From contig CAYPNT010000032.1 in the NCBI GenBank assembly GCA_964412235.1, positions 1 to 28,309 of the forward strand: a DNA stretch of 28,309 nt, in the 5' to 3' direction. The notes under the pieces are model-generated. The model was not told the DNA's origin. It did not search any database and saw only the letters and a list, made by a program, of their open reading frames with translations. The stretch's first letter is position 1. Each line of letters opens with the position of its first letter. Made by a program: the position numbers and the translations under genes. Below, piece after piece: positions 8,603-16,111 of this stretch. The DNA comes from JAYZQT01 sp964412235 (lineage in GTDB: Bacteria > Pseudomonadota > Alphaproteobacteria > MPNO01 > UBA830).

Positions 8603-9352
8603 CTATGCGAAAAATGTAGATAGCCCAACAACAAGCAAGAAACTGAGGGCAACCTTTCGGTAAAGCGCATCAGACGTATTGCCAAACATCTTTTCTCCGA
8701 CCCAGGTTCCCAGAACAAGCGGCGGCAGCATAGGCAGGGAAATCCATAGGGTTTTCATAGTAATTAAACTACCAAACCAATAAACAAGCAGGCCTACTAC
8801 TTGTGTAAAAGTAAAATATAATATGATCGCCGCTCTATTGCGCGCCGCACTTTCCGTCCCCGCTAACAGGAATATGATTACCGGGGGACCACCAGAAGCC
8901 GCTATACCAGAAATGAACCCACCCAGACCACCAGCCAAACCGCTCATCAACGGCCTGATCTTTCCGCGATATCGCCAACCTACCATGAGCAAAATAGCGA
9001 AAAAAATAACAATCCCCGATATGGAGCGCCTGATAAGTTCTTGATCTACCCAAATCAATAGCCATGCTCCAATCGGCATGCCGATTGCACCACCAATTGA
9101 GAGAAAGGTGACAACTGGCCAGTTGACATCCCTCAACGCACCGGGAATGAGTTGCACACTCGTAATCATCATCACTAACAGAATGGCTGGAATTGCTACC
9201 CGTGGGCCTACTGCTAGCGCGAGCACTGGAGCAATTGCAAGAGCCGAACCAAAGCCGGTATAGCCACGAAACACGCCTGCAGCGAAGGATGTGGCAACCA
9301 ACAAAAGCGTCTCAAGCGTGGTTAACGCGTATTGTTGGTGCAACCATTCCAC
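8603..9352 (-). CDS. TSUP (TauE/SafE) family membrane permease, copy 2
   Basis: A 249-residue permease with two TSUP half-repeats (GVFRGYTGFGSALAIAPVLAL near residue 25 and GGLGGFISGIAASGGPPVIIF near 140). It is the paralogue of the 7766-8506 gene in the same orientation, 96 bp away. I take the GTG at 9352 as start: it is 2 bp after the stop of the ornithine-cyclodeaminase homologue, so translation is probably coupled. The two copies may form a pair with different substrates or a heteromer; most TSUP proteins act alone, so duplication with divergence is the simpler reading. Confidence 0.85.
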   Translation of the reverse strand: MEWLHQQYALTTLETLLLVATSFAAGVFRGYTGFGSALAIAPVLALAVGPRVAIPAILLVMMITSVQLIPGALRDVNWPVVTFLSIGGAIGMPIGAWLLIWVDQELIRRSISGIVIFFAILLMVGWRYRGKIRPLMSGLAGGLGGFISGIAASGGPPVIIFLLAGTESAARNRAAIILYFTFTQVVGLLVYWFGSLITMKTLWISLPMLPPLVLGTWVGEKMFGNTSDALYRKVALSFLLVVGLSTFFA

Positions 9353-9354
9353 GG

Positions 9355-10413
9355 CTAGTCTAGATCAATCATGACACCGCGCCCCTCTTGAACGGCGTGC
9401 TGGTATGCGACCATAGCTATCGCCATTTCCGAGGATCCGGTCCCGTTATTGTTTTTGTGATAGGTTATCTGCGCGTCAGTGCTACGGCCCGGATGTCTGC
9501 CGGTCGCGAGGTCACCCAACTCAAACACGTCTTCGACATTTATGAGCCCCGATTGTATTGGCCCAAATAGGTCTCCCTGCTCTTCCGAAATCATAGATTC
9601 TTTTAAGTTCGTAACAATCACATCGGCTTTTCGCGCGGTGTTATCATCTATTTCCCGGCGTGGTTTCTTGAGAAACCCGCCTTGAACAAGCTGTTTATTG
9701 CTCCCAATAATCCCTGTCACATGTTGGCCGCTAGAAAGCCGATCACCGTCGAAGAGTTCAACATTAGTATTTGTGGCACACAAAATTACGGCCGCTGTTT
9801 CAATTAGCCGGTCGGGACTGTCAACCGGTTCTATCTCTAATCCGAATTGCGTACTATATTTTTTTGCGAATGCTCGACGATTATCCGAGTTCCGACTGTA
9901 AACTTTTACATACTTTAAGGACGGTCGCTCAGTTTTAAGAGCCAACAATTGGTTTGCCGCTTGACCACCTGAACCAAATAGTGCGGCGGTCGTTACGTCC
10001 TGGCGCACAAGATGCCGAAACCCCACACCACTGGTGGCGGCAGTTCGAAACGCCATCAGGCTCGACGGTCCGATATTTTTTTCATCTACTTCACCAAACA
10101 AAATGGCGAGTAATTTTCCGGTATTAGAATCGTGTAGGACATGCACGGGCCGTTCACGGTGATCGTATCGCTGATTAGAGCCCTCTTGCACGACCAGCTC
10201 GGCCCTCACCTGTGCACCCATCACGCCGAGCTGATGCACCCCTCCAGGAAAATTGGACACTCTTACGCCGGCGGGCGAGTGAACGCGTCTACGTGGCGCA
10301 TTAATTACCGGGTATTCGGTAGATTCACGATATCCCTGCTCTATAGCGTCAATAGCCTCTTTCATGGAAACGAGGCCCTGGAGATCATCAGGTTTAAGTA
10401 TTAATACGCCCAT
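9355..10413 (-). CDS. Ornithine cyclodeaminase / mu-crystallin family NAD(P)-binding protein
   Basis: A 352-residue protein with the family's N-terminal dimerisation/substrate domain and a Rossmann domain whose glycine-rich turn is ALFGSGGQAANQLLAL (about residues 145-160). The downstream strand VILCATNT and the TGIIGSN turn also match the family. Members convert ornithine to proline or act as imine reductases, amino-acid dehydrogenases or opine-type enzymes. In the substrate-binding strand (LGVMGAQVRAEL), I do not see the lysine usual in true ornithine cyclodeaminases, so ornithine is doubtful as substrate. The next gene is 2 bp downstream. A terminator upstream separates it from the DUF4340 gene, so the permease operon begins here. 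Confidence 0.82.
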   Translation of the reverse strand: MGVLILKPDDLQGLVSMKEAIDAIEQGYRESTEYPVINAPRRRVHSPAGVRVSNFPGGVHQLGVMGAQVRAELVVQEGSNQRYDHRERPVHVLHDSNTGKLLAILFGEVDEKNIGPSSLMAFRTAATSGVGFRHLVRQDVTTAALFGSGGQAANQLLALKTERPSLKYVKVYSRNSDNRRAFAKKYSTQFGLEIEPVDSPDRLIETAAVILCATNTNVELFDGDRLSSGQHVTGIIGSNKQLVQGGFLKKPRREIDDNTARKADVIVTNLKESMISEEQGDLFGPIQSGLINVEDVFELGDLATGRHPGRSTDAQITYHKNNNGTGSSEMAIAMVAYQHAVQEGRGVMIDLD

Positions 10414-10490
10414 TCATCAACCGTTTAATATTTTGCTGAACATGGCGCGTGGGAGAGGGAAGGTCAATTGAACCTATCTACAAACTTTTA

Positions 10491-10523
10491 AAATAAAAAA
10501 GAAAACAGAGAGTTCACACCCTC
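10491..10523 (-). terminator. Rho-independent terminator behind the ABC export operon
   Basis: On the minus strand, a 6-bp stem (GAGGGT/ACTCTC, one G-U pair) with a GTGA tetraloop lies at 10523-10508. It is followed by a T-rich tract reaching 10491. It stands 57 bp after the DUF4340 stop and 78 bp before the start of the next minus-strand gene, so it should separate the two operons. The rest of this 166-bp gap shows nothing clear; I could not place a promoter for the cyclodeaminase-like gene with confidence. Confidence 0.6.
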
Positions 10524-10579
10524 AACAGAGTATTGGTTTATACATAAAGCGATGAGCAGGATTTGGCGGGCGGCTTTTG

Positions 10580-11641
10580 TTAAGAGCCCTTCTTACCTGT
10601 AGGTGCTAAATAGTCAGCAACCTTTGATGTCAATTTTTCAGAATCACCCGCGGTAAGCATATAAGTCCAACCTTTAACCCGTCCATTTATTTCATTTGCA
10701 ATTTTCTGTGCAGCTGCCTTTTTCTTAGCGTCTACTATTCTTTCGTCGACGTCGGCTTTAAAACGACCCCAGTAATCTTCTCCAAACTTAACGGTCTGTA
10801 TTTGCACCCTGATACCGGACCACGTTGAGTAATAAGCGACCCAGGGAGTTTTTGGCCAAACTTGTTTTTCCGCCTTCTTAACGTCATCAAACATCATCCG
10901 CCACATAACACCACCGAGTGGATTAAGCTCGTCGACATTCTTTAATTTGCGTCCCGCCGGTGTGTTTTTTAGCTGGAAATTTTTCTGCTTTTCGGCAGCT
11001 TTAGAAATTATAAAGCTCTTACCGTTCGGATTCGTAATTACAACCTTCCGTACTTTCTCCTGACCATAATTTACAATTTGGCGCGCGAGCCAATTGTTTG
11101 GCTCTTCGCCAAGTTCAACTCGGCCTCGGACAAGCCATGATACTTTTTCCTTGCCTCTTCTGAGATACGTCCCCGATCCGCCCGTGCCAAACAAATTGGC
11201 GTTTAGCTTTCCTATGACCGCCTCTACTAAGACACGCCCTTTTTCCGTTTTAATGACAATTTTACGTGATTTTGCTTCAGGGCTATTCGGCTCCTCTACT
11301 TCAAGCCTCGAATATCGGCTTGGATCACTTGTTTTTTTCTCGATTAATTTAAAATTGCTGATATTTACGATGGCTGATTTAACCTTCTCAAACTCAACCC
11401 GGTAACCGTCCTTCTGGTCAAGCCCCCAGTTCTGGCCGTTTCGAGTAATACTAAACGAGGCCTTAGCATTCTTTACCTCAATCTTCGCCGCATCATTGAT
11501 GTTCTTTTCAAGTGTCGGAAACGCGGGCTCCGTACCAGCCGAAAGAGCCGTAAGATTGGTCTGCATCGAAACCGATACACCGGCGGCCGCGACTGCTACA
11601 GCGGTTATCGCGACGAGAGAATAAAATGTACCCGGTTTCAT
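10580..11641 (-). CDS. DUF4340 domain-containing protein, membrane-anchored periplasmic component
   Basis: A 353-residue protein with one N-terminal hydrophobic helix (about residues 7-25), probably an uncleaved anchor, and a soluble body expected in the periplasm. The body matches the DUF4340 type: a repeated beta-rich unit with W/G-rich motifs (NWGLDQKDGYRVE, then SWLVRGRVELGEEPNNWLAR). It is rich in lysine. It is the last gene of a four-gene minus-strand operon, 17 bp behind the GldG-like gene. DUF4340 proteins often sit with GldG-like proteins and ABC-2 permeases, and this placement suggests an accessory subunit of that system. The biochemical role is unknown. Confidence 0.82.
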   Translation of the reverse strand: MKPGTFYSLVAITAVAVAAAGVSVSMQTNLTALSAGTEPAFPTLEKNINDAAKIEVKNAKASFSITRNGQNWGLDQKDGYRVEFEKVKSAIVNISNFKLIEKKTSDPSRYSRLEVEEPNSPEAKSRKIVIKTEKGRVLVEAVIGKLNANLFGTGGSGTYLRRGKEKVSWLVRGRVELGEEPNNWLARQIVNYGQEKVRKVVITNPNGKSFIISKAAEKQKNFQLKNTPAGRKLKNVDELNPLGGVMWRMMFDDVKKAEKQVWPKTPWVAYYSTWSGIRVQIQTVKFGEDYWGRFKADVDERIVDAKKKAAAQKIANEINGRVKGWTYMLTAGDSEKLTSKVADYLAPTGKKGS

Positions 11642-11658
11642 ATTATTTTCTCCCCACT

Positions 11659-13593
11659 TTATATTGCTGTACGGGCGCGCTTGCGATTACGCCTCACGAG
11701 CGCAATTACGATGGCAAACAAAGCGATCGCGGCCGGCATAGCTGCAATATTGATAAGCTTTAAACGTGAATCTAAATTATCGATATCGCGACGAAGATTT
11801 AGTTGGACCTGACGAAGTTCACGCCGTATTTCGAGAACGCGTTTCCGGAATTTTATAATTGCTTGCTTTTGCTTCGATGAAAGGACAGACGCCCCCTTAG
11901 CACGTTCCTGAGTTTGCAGTTTGCCCATTTTCTTTTGGACGTCCTCAAGTTCTTTCATTAAAGCGCGTTCCTTCGCCCTGTATTTATTCTCCGCATCATC
12001 TTGCAATTTTTGAACAAGCTCAAAAGGCCTCGCAGACAGTCCTCTACTGCGCAAACTGATTAGAGAAGTAGAACCGGCTAAATTGTCCGCCGCATTTACA
12101 ACGAAGTCTCCGTTATTTGCATTTGGAACGGTGACTGTCTGCCCGAACAAATCCTGGGTTCTAAGCCAAAACAGATCAGCAATAAAATCCGTATCCGCCA
12201 CAACAATGATGTTAAGCGGTTTTGTCGAGGCTTTTAAATGTGGCTTAGGCTTTGTTATTTTCTTCTTCTTATCAACCGCCGCTTTTTTCGTACTTTTTGC
12301 ATCGTCCTTTGGCGGTCCATCCGGAAATGCCGAGTTGGCATTACCTGTGATCCGCGCCGCTATGACATACGATTTATTTTTTGGTTTAAATGCCTTCAGA
12401 ATTTCTGCTGGTTGCGGGTTCTGCCGCACCATAGCAGCATCAAAGGGGCCTGATGATTCTGTGGAGGTTATGAGAGGCGTAACAATAGTTTTTGCATCTT
12501 TTTGAACCTCTAAAAACCCCGGCGTCCCAAAATTTACCAATTTAAGTTGGGCAAGGGTTACATCTTCTTTATTAAAGTTTTCAGGGCCATAGCTCGTCCA
12601 AGCGACATAACGAGTAATGATAGGCCTGCCATACGAATCCACGCCGGCTTGAACCCGTTGGCCTGCTTTAAGGTCACCCAGGACTTTGTCCCTGTCAAAT
12701 TTCAACCCCCATGCTTTAAACAATTCAGGCATGGCCGAACCTAGGCCAGAAGGCAATCGCAGGGCCCGGTTACTTCGACCACCTTCCTCTGCGTGTGGAT
12801 CAACAAATACAATCGCCTTCCCACCGCGCAAAACGTATTGGTCTATCATATATTTAGAAATATCACTTAAACCGAACGGATGGATAACCATCAGCAGATC
12901 AACGTCGTCGGTTATTTTAGGTGTCAAACCCTGAGTTCGCACTTCAAAAAATTGTTTCAACTGGTTGACGATAGCCCAGGGTTTATATTTTTTTAGGGGA
13001 TCGGAATCGACGGGAAGCCCTGTAACTAACGCAATAACCTTCTTCTTTGGATTAGCCAGATTATTAATCATCCTCGTCAAATCATACTCAAGAAAGCGTT
13101 CACGTTGCGGTGTAAGAAAGGGAATGACATCTTTATCGTCAGTCGTGTTCGTTGCCGCTATTCCAAAATAACCAAGATCTCCAGCCTCTGTTATTGGAAC
13201 ACCGCTAAGGCCAAAACCAACCGCCCTGTCTTCTTCGGGAGAGAAGGGTTCAGGATTAATCAATTCCAGTTTTATCGCACCATTCGAGAGTGCCACATAT
13301 CTCTCAAGGAGTTCCTTTACGCGAGCGCCGTATCCCGTGAGGCCCGGCATTGTCTCAATTAGTTTTCGTGTCGAAAAAAACCTAAGCGTAATTGGTTCTT
13401 TAACCGCCGCGAGAGTGTCTGTCGTTCCTTCCGAAAGTGTAAACAACGATTTATCGGTTAAATCTACCTGCACTCCCTTAATGGAAGACTCCGAAAATAT
13501 GTTAATCGCCAGGAACAGCACAACCGCAAGAATTAACGCAACAGCGCCCAATTTATTGTGATCACGAATAATATTTACGCGTTCATTAACCAT
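11659..13593 (-). CDS. GldG-like ABC system auxiliary protein (DUF7088/ABC_transp_aux type)
   Basis: A 644-residue protein with a membrane helix near residues 15-32, a large periplasmic body, and a C-terminal helix (about 612-632) followed by the basic end RRNRKRARTAI. The body carries GldG hallmarks: VDLTDKSLFTLSEGT after the first helix, a thioredoxin-like module with ITLRFFSTRKL, and the GKAIVFVDPHAE strand. An unusual linker of lysine and alanine lies at about 425-450, and a charged coiled coil (about 545-610) precedes the last helix. It sits between the permease (9 bp upstream) and the DUF4340 gene. Similarity to gliding-motility GldG reflects family, not evidence for gliding. Confidence 0.85.
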   Translation of the reverse strand: MVNERVNIIRDHNKLGAVALILAVVLFLAINIFSESSIKGVQVDLTDKSLFTLSEGTTDTLAAVKEPITLRFFSTRKLIETMPGLTGYGARVKELLERYVALSNGAIKLELINPEPFSPEEDRAVGFGLSGVPITEAGDLGYFGIAATNTTDDKDVIPFLTPQRERFLEYDLTRMINNLANPKKKVIALVTGLPVDSDPLKKYKPWAIVNQLKQFFEVRTQGLTPKITDDVDLLMVIHPFGLSDISKYMIDQYVLRGGKAIVFVDPHAEEGGRSNRALRLPSGLGSAMPELFKAWGLKFDRDKVLGDLKAGQRVQAGVDSYGRPIITRYVAWTSYGPENFNKEDVTLAQLKLVNFGTPGFLEVQKDAKTIVTPLITSTESSGPFDAAMVRQNPQPAEILKAFKPKNKSYVIAARITGNANSAFPDGPPKDDAKSTKKAAVDKKKKITKPKPHLKASTKPLNIIVVADTDFIADLFWLRTQDLFGQTVTVPNANNGDFVVNAADNLAGSTSLISLRSRGLSARPFELVQKLQDDAENKYRAKERALMKELEDVQKKMGKLQTQERAKGASVLSSKQKQAIIKFRKRVLEIRRELRQVQLNLRRDIDNLDSRLKLINIAAMPAAIALFAIVIALVRRNRKRARTAI

Positions 13594-13602
13594 AATAGGG
13601 CC

Positions 13603-14337
13603 TCACGAACCTTTCTTAAGATCTACAACAACGACGTTTGCAAACAGAAAAACACCGATGACCGACGCGAGGTAAACAAAATCTCTCAAATCAAAAACTC
13701 CACGCGTGATAGCATCAAAGTGGGTTAGGAAACTAAGCGACGCGATCAGATCCACAATAAATGGCGCGGTCCAACCGCGAAACGCCGATTGAACTGGCTC
13801 CAAACCACTCATCATGAACACAAAACACACTGCTGCGGTTATAACGAAAGCGATCACCTGATTGCGCGTAAGAGCAGATACGAAGCTTCCGATAGAGAGA
13901 AACGCGCCCGCCATAAAGAAGCTACCCACGTACCCGGCGAAAATTACGCCATTGTCTGGTGAGCCTAAGTTATTGACCGTAATCCAAATGGGAAATGTTA
14001 AAACAAGGGCAATCCCTGTGAAGAACCATGCCGCGAGAAATTTTCCCATCACAGCTTCAGTTGTTGAAACCGGCAACGTCATCAATAACTCAATCGTCCC
14101 GGACTTACGTTCCTCTGCCCAGAGCCGCATCCCAACAGCAGGAATGAGAAAGAGGTACAACCACGGGTGAAAAGAAAAGAAAGCTTGGAGATCCGCCTGT
14201 CCTCGTTGAAAAAAACCGCCAAAATAGAAGGTTGTGGCCCCCGCGAGGGCCAGAAAAATTACGATAAATACATAGGCCAACGGGGTCGAAAAATAAGCCG
14301 TCAACTCACGTCGGGAAATGGCAATAGCCGCGTTCAT
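13603..14337 (-). CDS. ABC-2 type permease (GldF-like)
   Basis: A 244-residue inner-membrane protein with six predicted helices, starting with the short cytoplasmic segment NAAIAISRRELTAYFSTPLAYVF typical of ABC-2 permeases of the GldF/NosY group. The WAEERKSGTIELLMTLPVS motif after the second helix is the family signature. The start ATG overlaps the stop of the ATPase gene by four bases (ATGA), which indicates translational coupling. Together with the ATPase it should form the membrane core. The exported or moved substrate is unknown. Confidence 0.92.
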   Translation of the reverse strand: MNAAIAISRRELTAYFSTPLAYVFIVIFLALAGATTFYFGGFFQRGQADLQAFFSFHPWLYLFLIPAVGMRLWAEERKSGTIELLMTLPVSTTEAVMGKFLAAWFFTGIALVLTFPIWITVNNLGSPDNGVIFAGYVGSFFMAGAFLSIGSFVSALTRNQVIAFVITAAVCFVFMMSGLEPVQSAFRGWTAPFIVDLIASLSFLTHFDAITRGVFDLRDFVYLASVIGVFLFANVVVVDLKKGS

Positions 14338-15293
14338 TTGCCGACCTCCTCACCACCACCGGTTATCTGTCGGAACACATCGTCAAGCCGGCCACGTTCC
14401 ACATAAAGCTGTTCAACAGGAATATTCTTCTCTCGCAAACGAGCGTTTACCGTTTCCACGATTGTCGACTCTCCCTTCGATACAACAACGACATGAGCGA
14501 TATCCCCCCGAACCGAACCCTTTTCGATACGATCAACGTCATCAATGCCATTTAAGGCGCCCTCCAAACTTCCAACGTGTTCATTTGGAAGTCGGACCGA
14601 CACAGCATTGAAGTAAGCGGACCGGCGTTCGAGATCAGCTGGAGTGCCGTCAGCCACCTTCTTGCCGCGCGCTATAACGATCGCGCGGCTGCATACGGCA
14701 TCAACCTCTTCTAGTAGGTGCGTCGAAATAACAATAGCCTTGTCTTTCGACATCTCGCCGATTAAAGCCCTTACCTGATGTTTCTGATTGGGGTCCAGAC
14801 CGTCGGTAGGCTCATCGAGTATCAATACATCAGGATCATGTAGGATGGCCTGAGCCAGCCCAACCCGTCGTTTGAACCCCTTGGAAAGGGTCCCGATTTG
14901 CTGATTGTAGACCTCATCGAGTTGCAATTTATCCACGGCGTTATCAATCGCCGTCTGTCGCTCTGACGAAGGCAATTTTCTCACGTCAGCAACGAACGCC
15001 AAAAGCCCGGCGGGCGTCATATCTTCATACAACGGCGCGCCTTCCGGCAGATAACCAACATGTCGTTTCACGGATATTGCGTCTCGGGTTACGTCTTGGC
15101 CACAAACAATAGCGGTACCCGACGTAGGCGGTAAAAAGCCGGTCACCATTTTCATCGTTGTGGACTTACCAGCTCCGTTCGGTCCAAGAAAGCCGAGGAC
15201 TTCCCCTTTGTTGACGGAGAAACTTACGTTCTCTACCGCAACAAACTGTCCAAACCGCTTGGTCAGACTTTCAATCTCGAGCATCGTGCTCAT
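14334..15293 (-). CDS. ABC transporter ATP-binding protein (GldA-like, DrrA/CcmA group)
   Basis: A 319-residue ATPase with an intact nucleotide site: Walker A GPNGAGKST at 37-45, signature LSKGF at 136-140, Walker B VLILDE at 156-161 with the catalytic E161, and the switch histidine H192. The C-terminal 90 residues are the extra regulatory domain seen in GldA/DrrA-type ATPases. It is the first gene of the operon; a good GGAGGT ribosome site precedes the ATG. A weak promoter candidate, TTGACG about 120 bp upstream, can be seen in the 219-bp gap to hsp20, but its -10 is poor. Confidence 0.94.
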   Translation of the reverse strand: MSTMLEIESLTKRFGQFVAVENVSFSVNKGEVLGFLGPNGAGKSTTMKMVTGFLPPTSGTAIVCGQDVTRDAISVKRHVGYLPEGAPLYEDMTPAGLLAFVADVRKLPSSERQTAIDNAVDKLQLDEVYNQQIGTLSKGFKRRVGLAQAILHDPDVLILDEPTDGLDPNQKHQVRALIGEMSKDKAIVISTHLLEEVDAVCSRAIVIARGKKVADGTPADLERRSAYFNAVSVRLPNEHVGSLEGALNGIDDVDRIEKGSVRGDIAHVVVVSKGESTIVETVNARLREKNIPVEQLYVERGRLDDVFRQITGGGEEVGK

Positions 15294-15470
15294 TTATTTC
15301 CAACCTCCGTATATCCCATAGCAGACCATCGGTTCACCAAATTGGGCTTTACGCGTTTTAAAAATGAGAAAGCGAGGGACTAATGCCCTACGCGTCATTC
15401 GTCAATAGTAGATTTTTATCTTAAGCTGGACCTATCACCGCATAATTAACTTCTTTTTCCTGCAAACTAA

Positions 15471-15497
15471 GAAGTCGGGCCTTTCAGGCCCAACTTC
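15471..15497 (-). terminator. Strong hairpin behind hsp20, probable terminator
   Basis: An 11-bp stem (GAAGTTGGGCC with its complement, one G-U pair) and a 5-nt loop begins 15 bp after the hsp20 stop. No long U-tract follows directly on the minus strand, so it may terminate weakly, need Rho, or protect the 3' end of the hsp20 message. The remaining part of this 219-bp gap holds the untranslated start of the ABC operon and nothing else I can name. Confidence 0.55.
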
Positions 15498-15512
15498 CTC
15501 TCTAATCAAAAG

Positions 15513-15971
15513 CTATGCCGCCATAGCGTTTTCACCGTCTAGCACATTATCATGTGCACCAATCTCAATCTTTCGCGGCTTCATAGCTTCTGGAAGTTCC
15601 CGAACCAGATTAATAACTAATAGGCCATCCTTTAAATCCGCTCCTCGCACTTCGACGTGATCGGCTAACTGGAAAAGACGCTGAAAAGCCCGCCGACCGA
15701 TACCCCGGTGCAAGTATTCTGTCTCTTTTCTGTTGTTGGCTCCCTTACCGACTACGACCAACTGATTGTCTCGAACCTCAACATCTAGTTCCTCTCGGCT
15801 AAAGCCCGCAACGGCGATGGTAACCTGATAAGCATCGTCGCCAGTTTTTTCGATGTTGTAAGGTGGATAACTATCGGTCCCGACATTTTTTTGTGCGGTG
15901 TCAAGAACCGACATTAGCCTGTCGAAGCCAACTGCCGTGCGGTAAAGGGGTGTAAAATCAAAAGTTCTCAT
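15513..15971 (-). CDS. Small heat-shock protein, Hsp20/IbpA type
   Basis: A 152-residue ATP-independent holdase that binds unfolding proteins in the cytoplasm. The alpha-crystallin domain runs from about residue 37 (PPYNIEKTGDDAYQVTIAVAGF) to 135, with the family motif ADLKDGLLVINL. The C-terminal IEI motif (RKIEIG) that docks neighbouring dimers follows. I chose the ATG at 15971, after a perfect AGGAGGA ribosome site; the N-terminus MRTFDFTPLYRTAVGFDRL then matches alphaproteobacterial IbpA/HspA proteins. A reading frame extending to 16097 covers the leader RNA and is not coding. Control: see the RpoH-type promoter and thermometer directly upstream. Confidence 0.95.
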   Translation of the reverse strand: MRTFDFTPLYRTAVGFDRLMSVLDTAQKNVGTDSYPPYNIEKTGDDAYQVTIAVAGFSREELDVEVRDNQLVVVGKGANNRKETEYLHRGIGRRAFQRLFQLADHVEVRGADLKDGLLVINLVRELPEAMKPRKIEIGAHDNVLDGENAMAA

Positions 15972-16057
15972 ATCACATATCCTCCTGTGAGCAACATGTT
16001 TAAGCCGCCATTTGGCCGGCTCTAGTTCAAGTCCGGTCTCGCATATAAGCGCCGAAC
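15972..16057 (-). promoter_or_regulatory. ROSE-like RNA thermometer in the hsp20 leader
   Basis: The roughly 86-nt untranslated leader folds into consecutive hairpins. Hairpin 1 spans 16031-16057 (outer GTTCGG/CCGGAC, inner CGC/GCG). Hairpin 2 spans 16003-16021 (AGCCG/CGGCT, then CC/GG around an AAAT loop). The last hairpin spans 15975-15999 (ACAT/ATGT outer pairs) and encloses the ribosome site AGGAGGA facing a TTGCT element. That TTGCT opposite the ribosome site, with G-G and G-U mismatches, is the hallmark of ROSE elements of alphaproteobacterial small heat-shock genes. Folding was done by eye. Heat should melt the last hairpin and allow translation. Confidence 0.72.
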
Positions 16058-16064
16058 ACCTCTT

Positions 16065-16092
16065 ATGTAGGGGGTGTCCAGATAATTTCAAG
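16065..16092 (-). promoter_or_regulatory. RpoH (sigma32) promoter of hsp20
   Basis: On the minus strand, CTTGAAA (16092-16086) is a perfect -35 for sigma32, and CCCCCTACAT (16074-16065) is close to the -10 consensus CCCCATNT, with an 11-bp spacer. Transcription would start near 16057, just before the first leader hairpin. Heat control would thus act at both transcription and translation. Confidence 0.75.
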
Positions 16093-16111
16093 ACCACCTA
16101 ACCAATTGATT

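Noticed and set aside
10580..15293. Gliding motility machinery suggested by Gld-like similarity
   Set aside because: Only the ABC-type components are similar; no other gliding gene is present and such modules are common in non-gliding bacteria.
15972..16097. N-terminal extension of Hsp20 by 42 residues
   Set aside because: The extension covers the promoter and structured leader, has no family similarity, and the internal ATG at 15971 has a perfect ribosome site.
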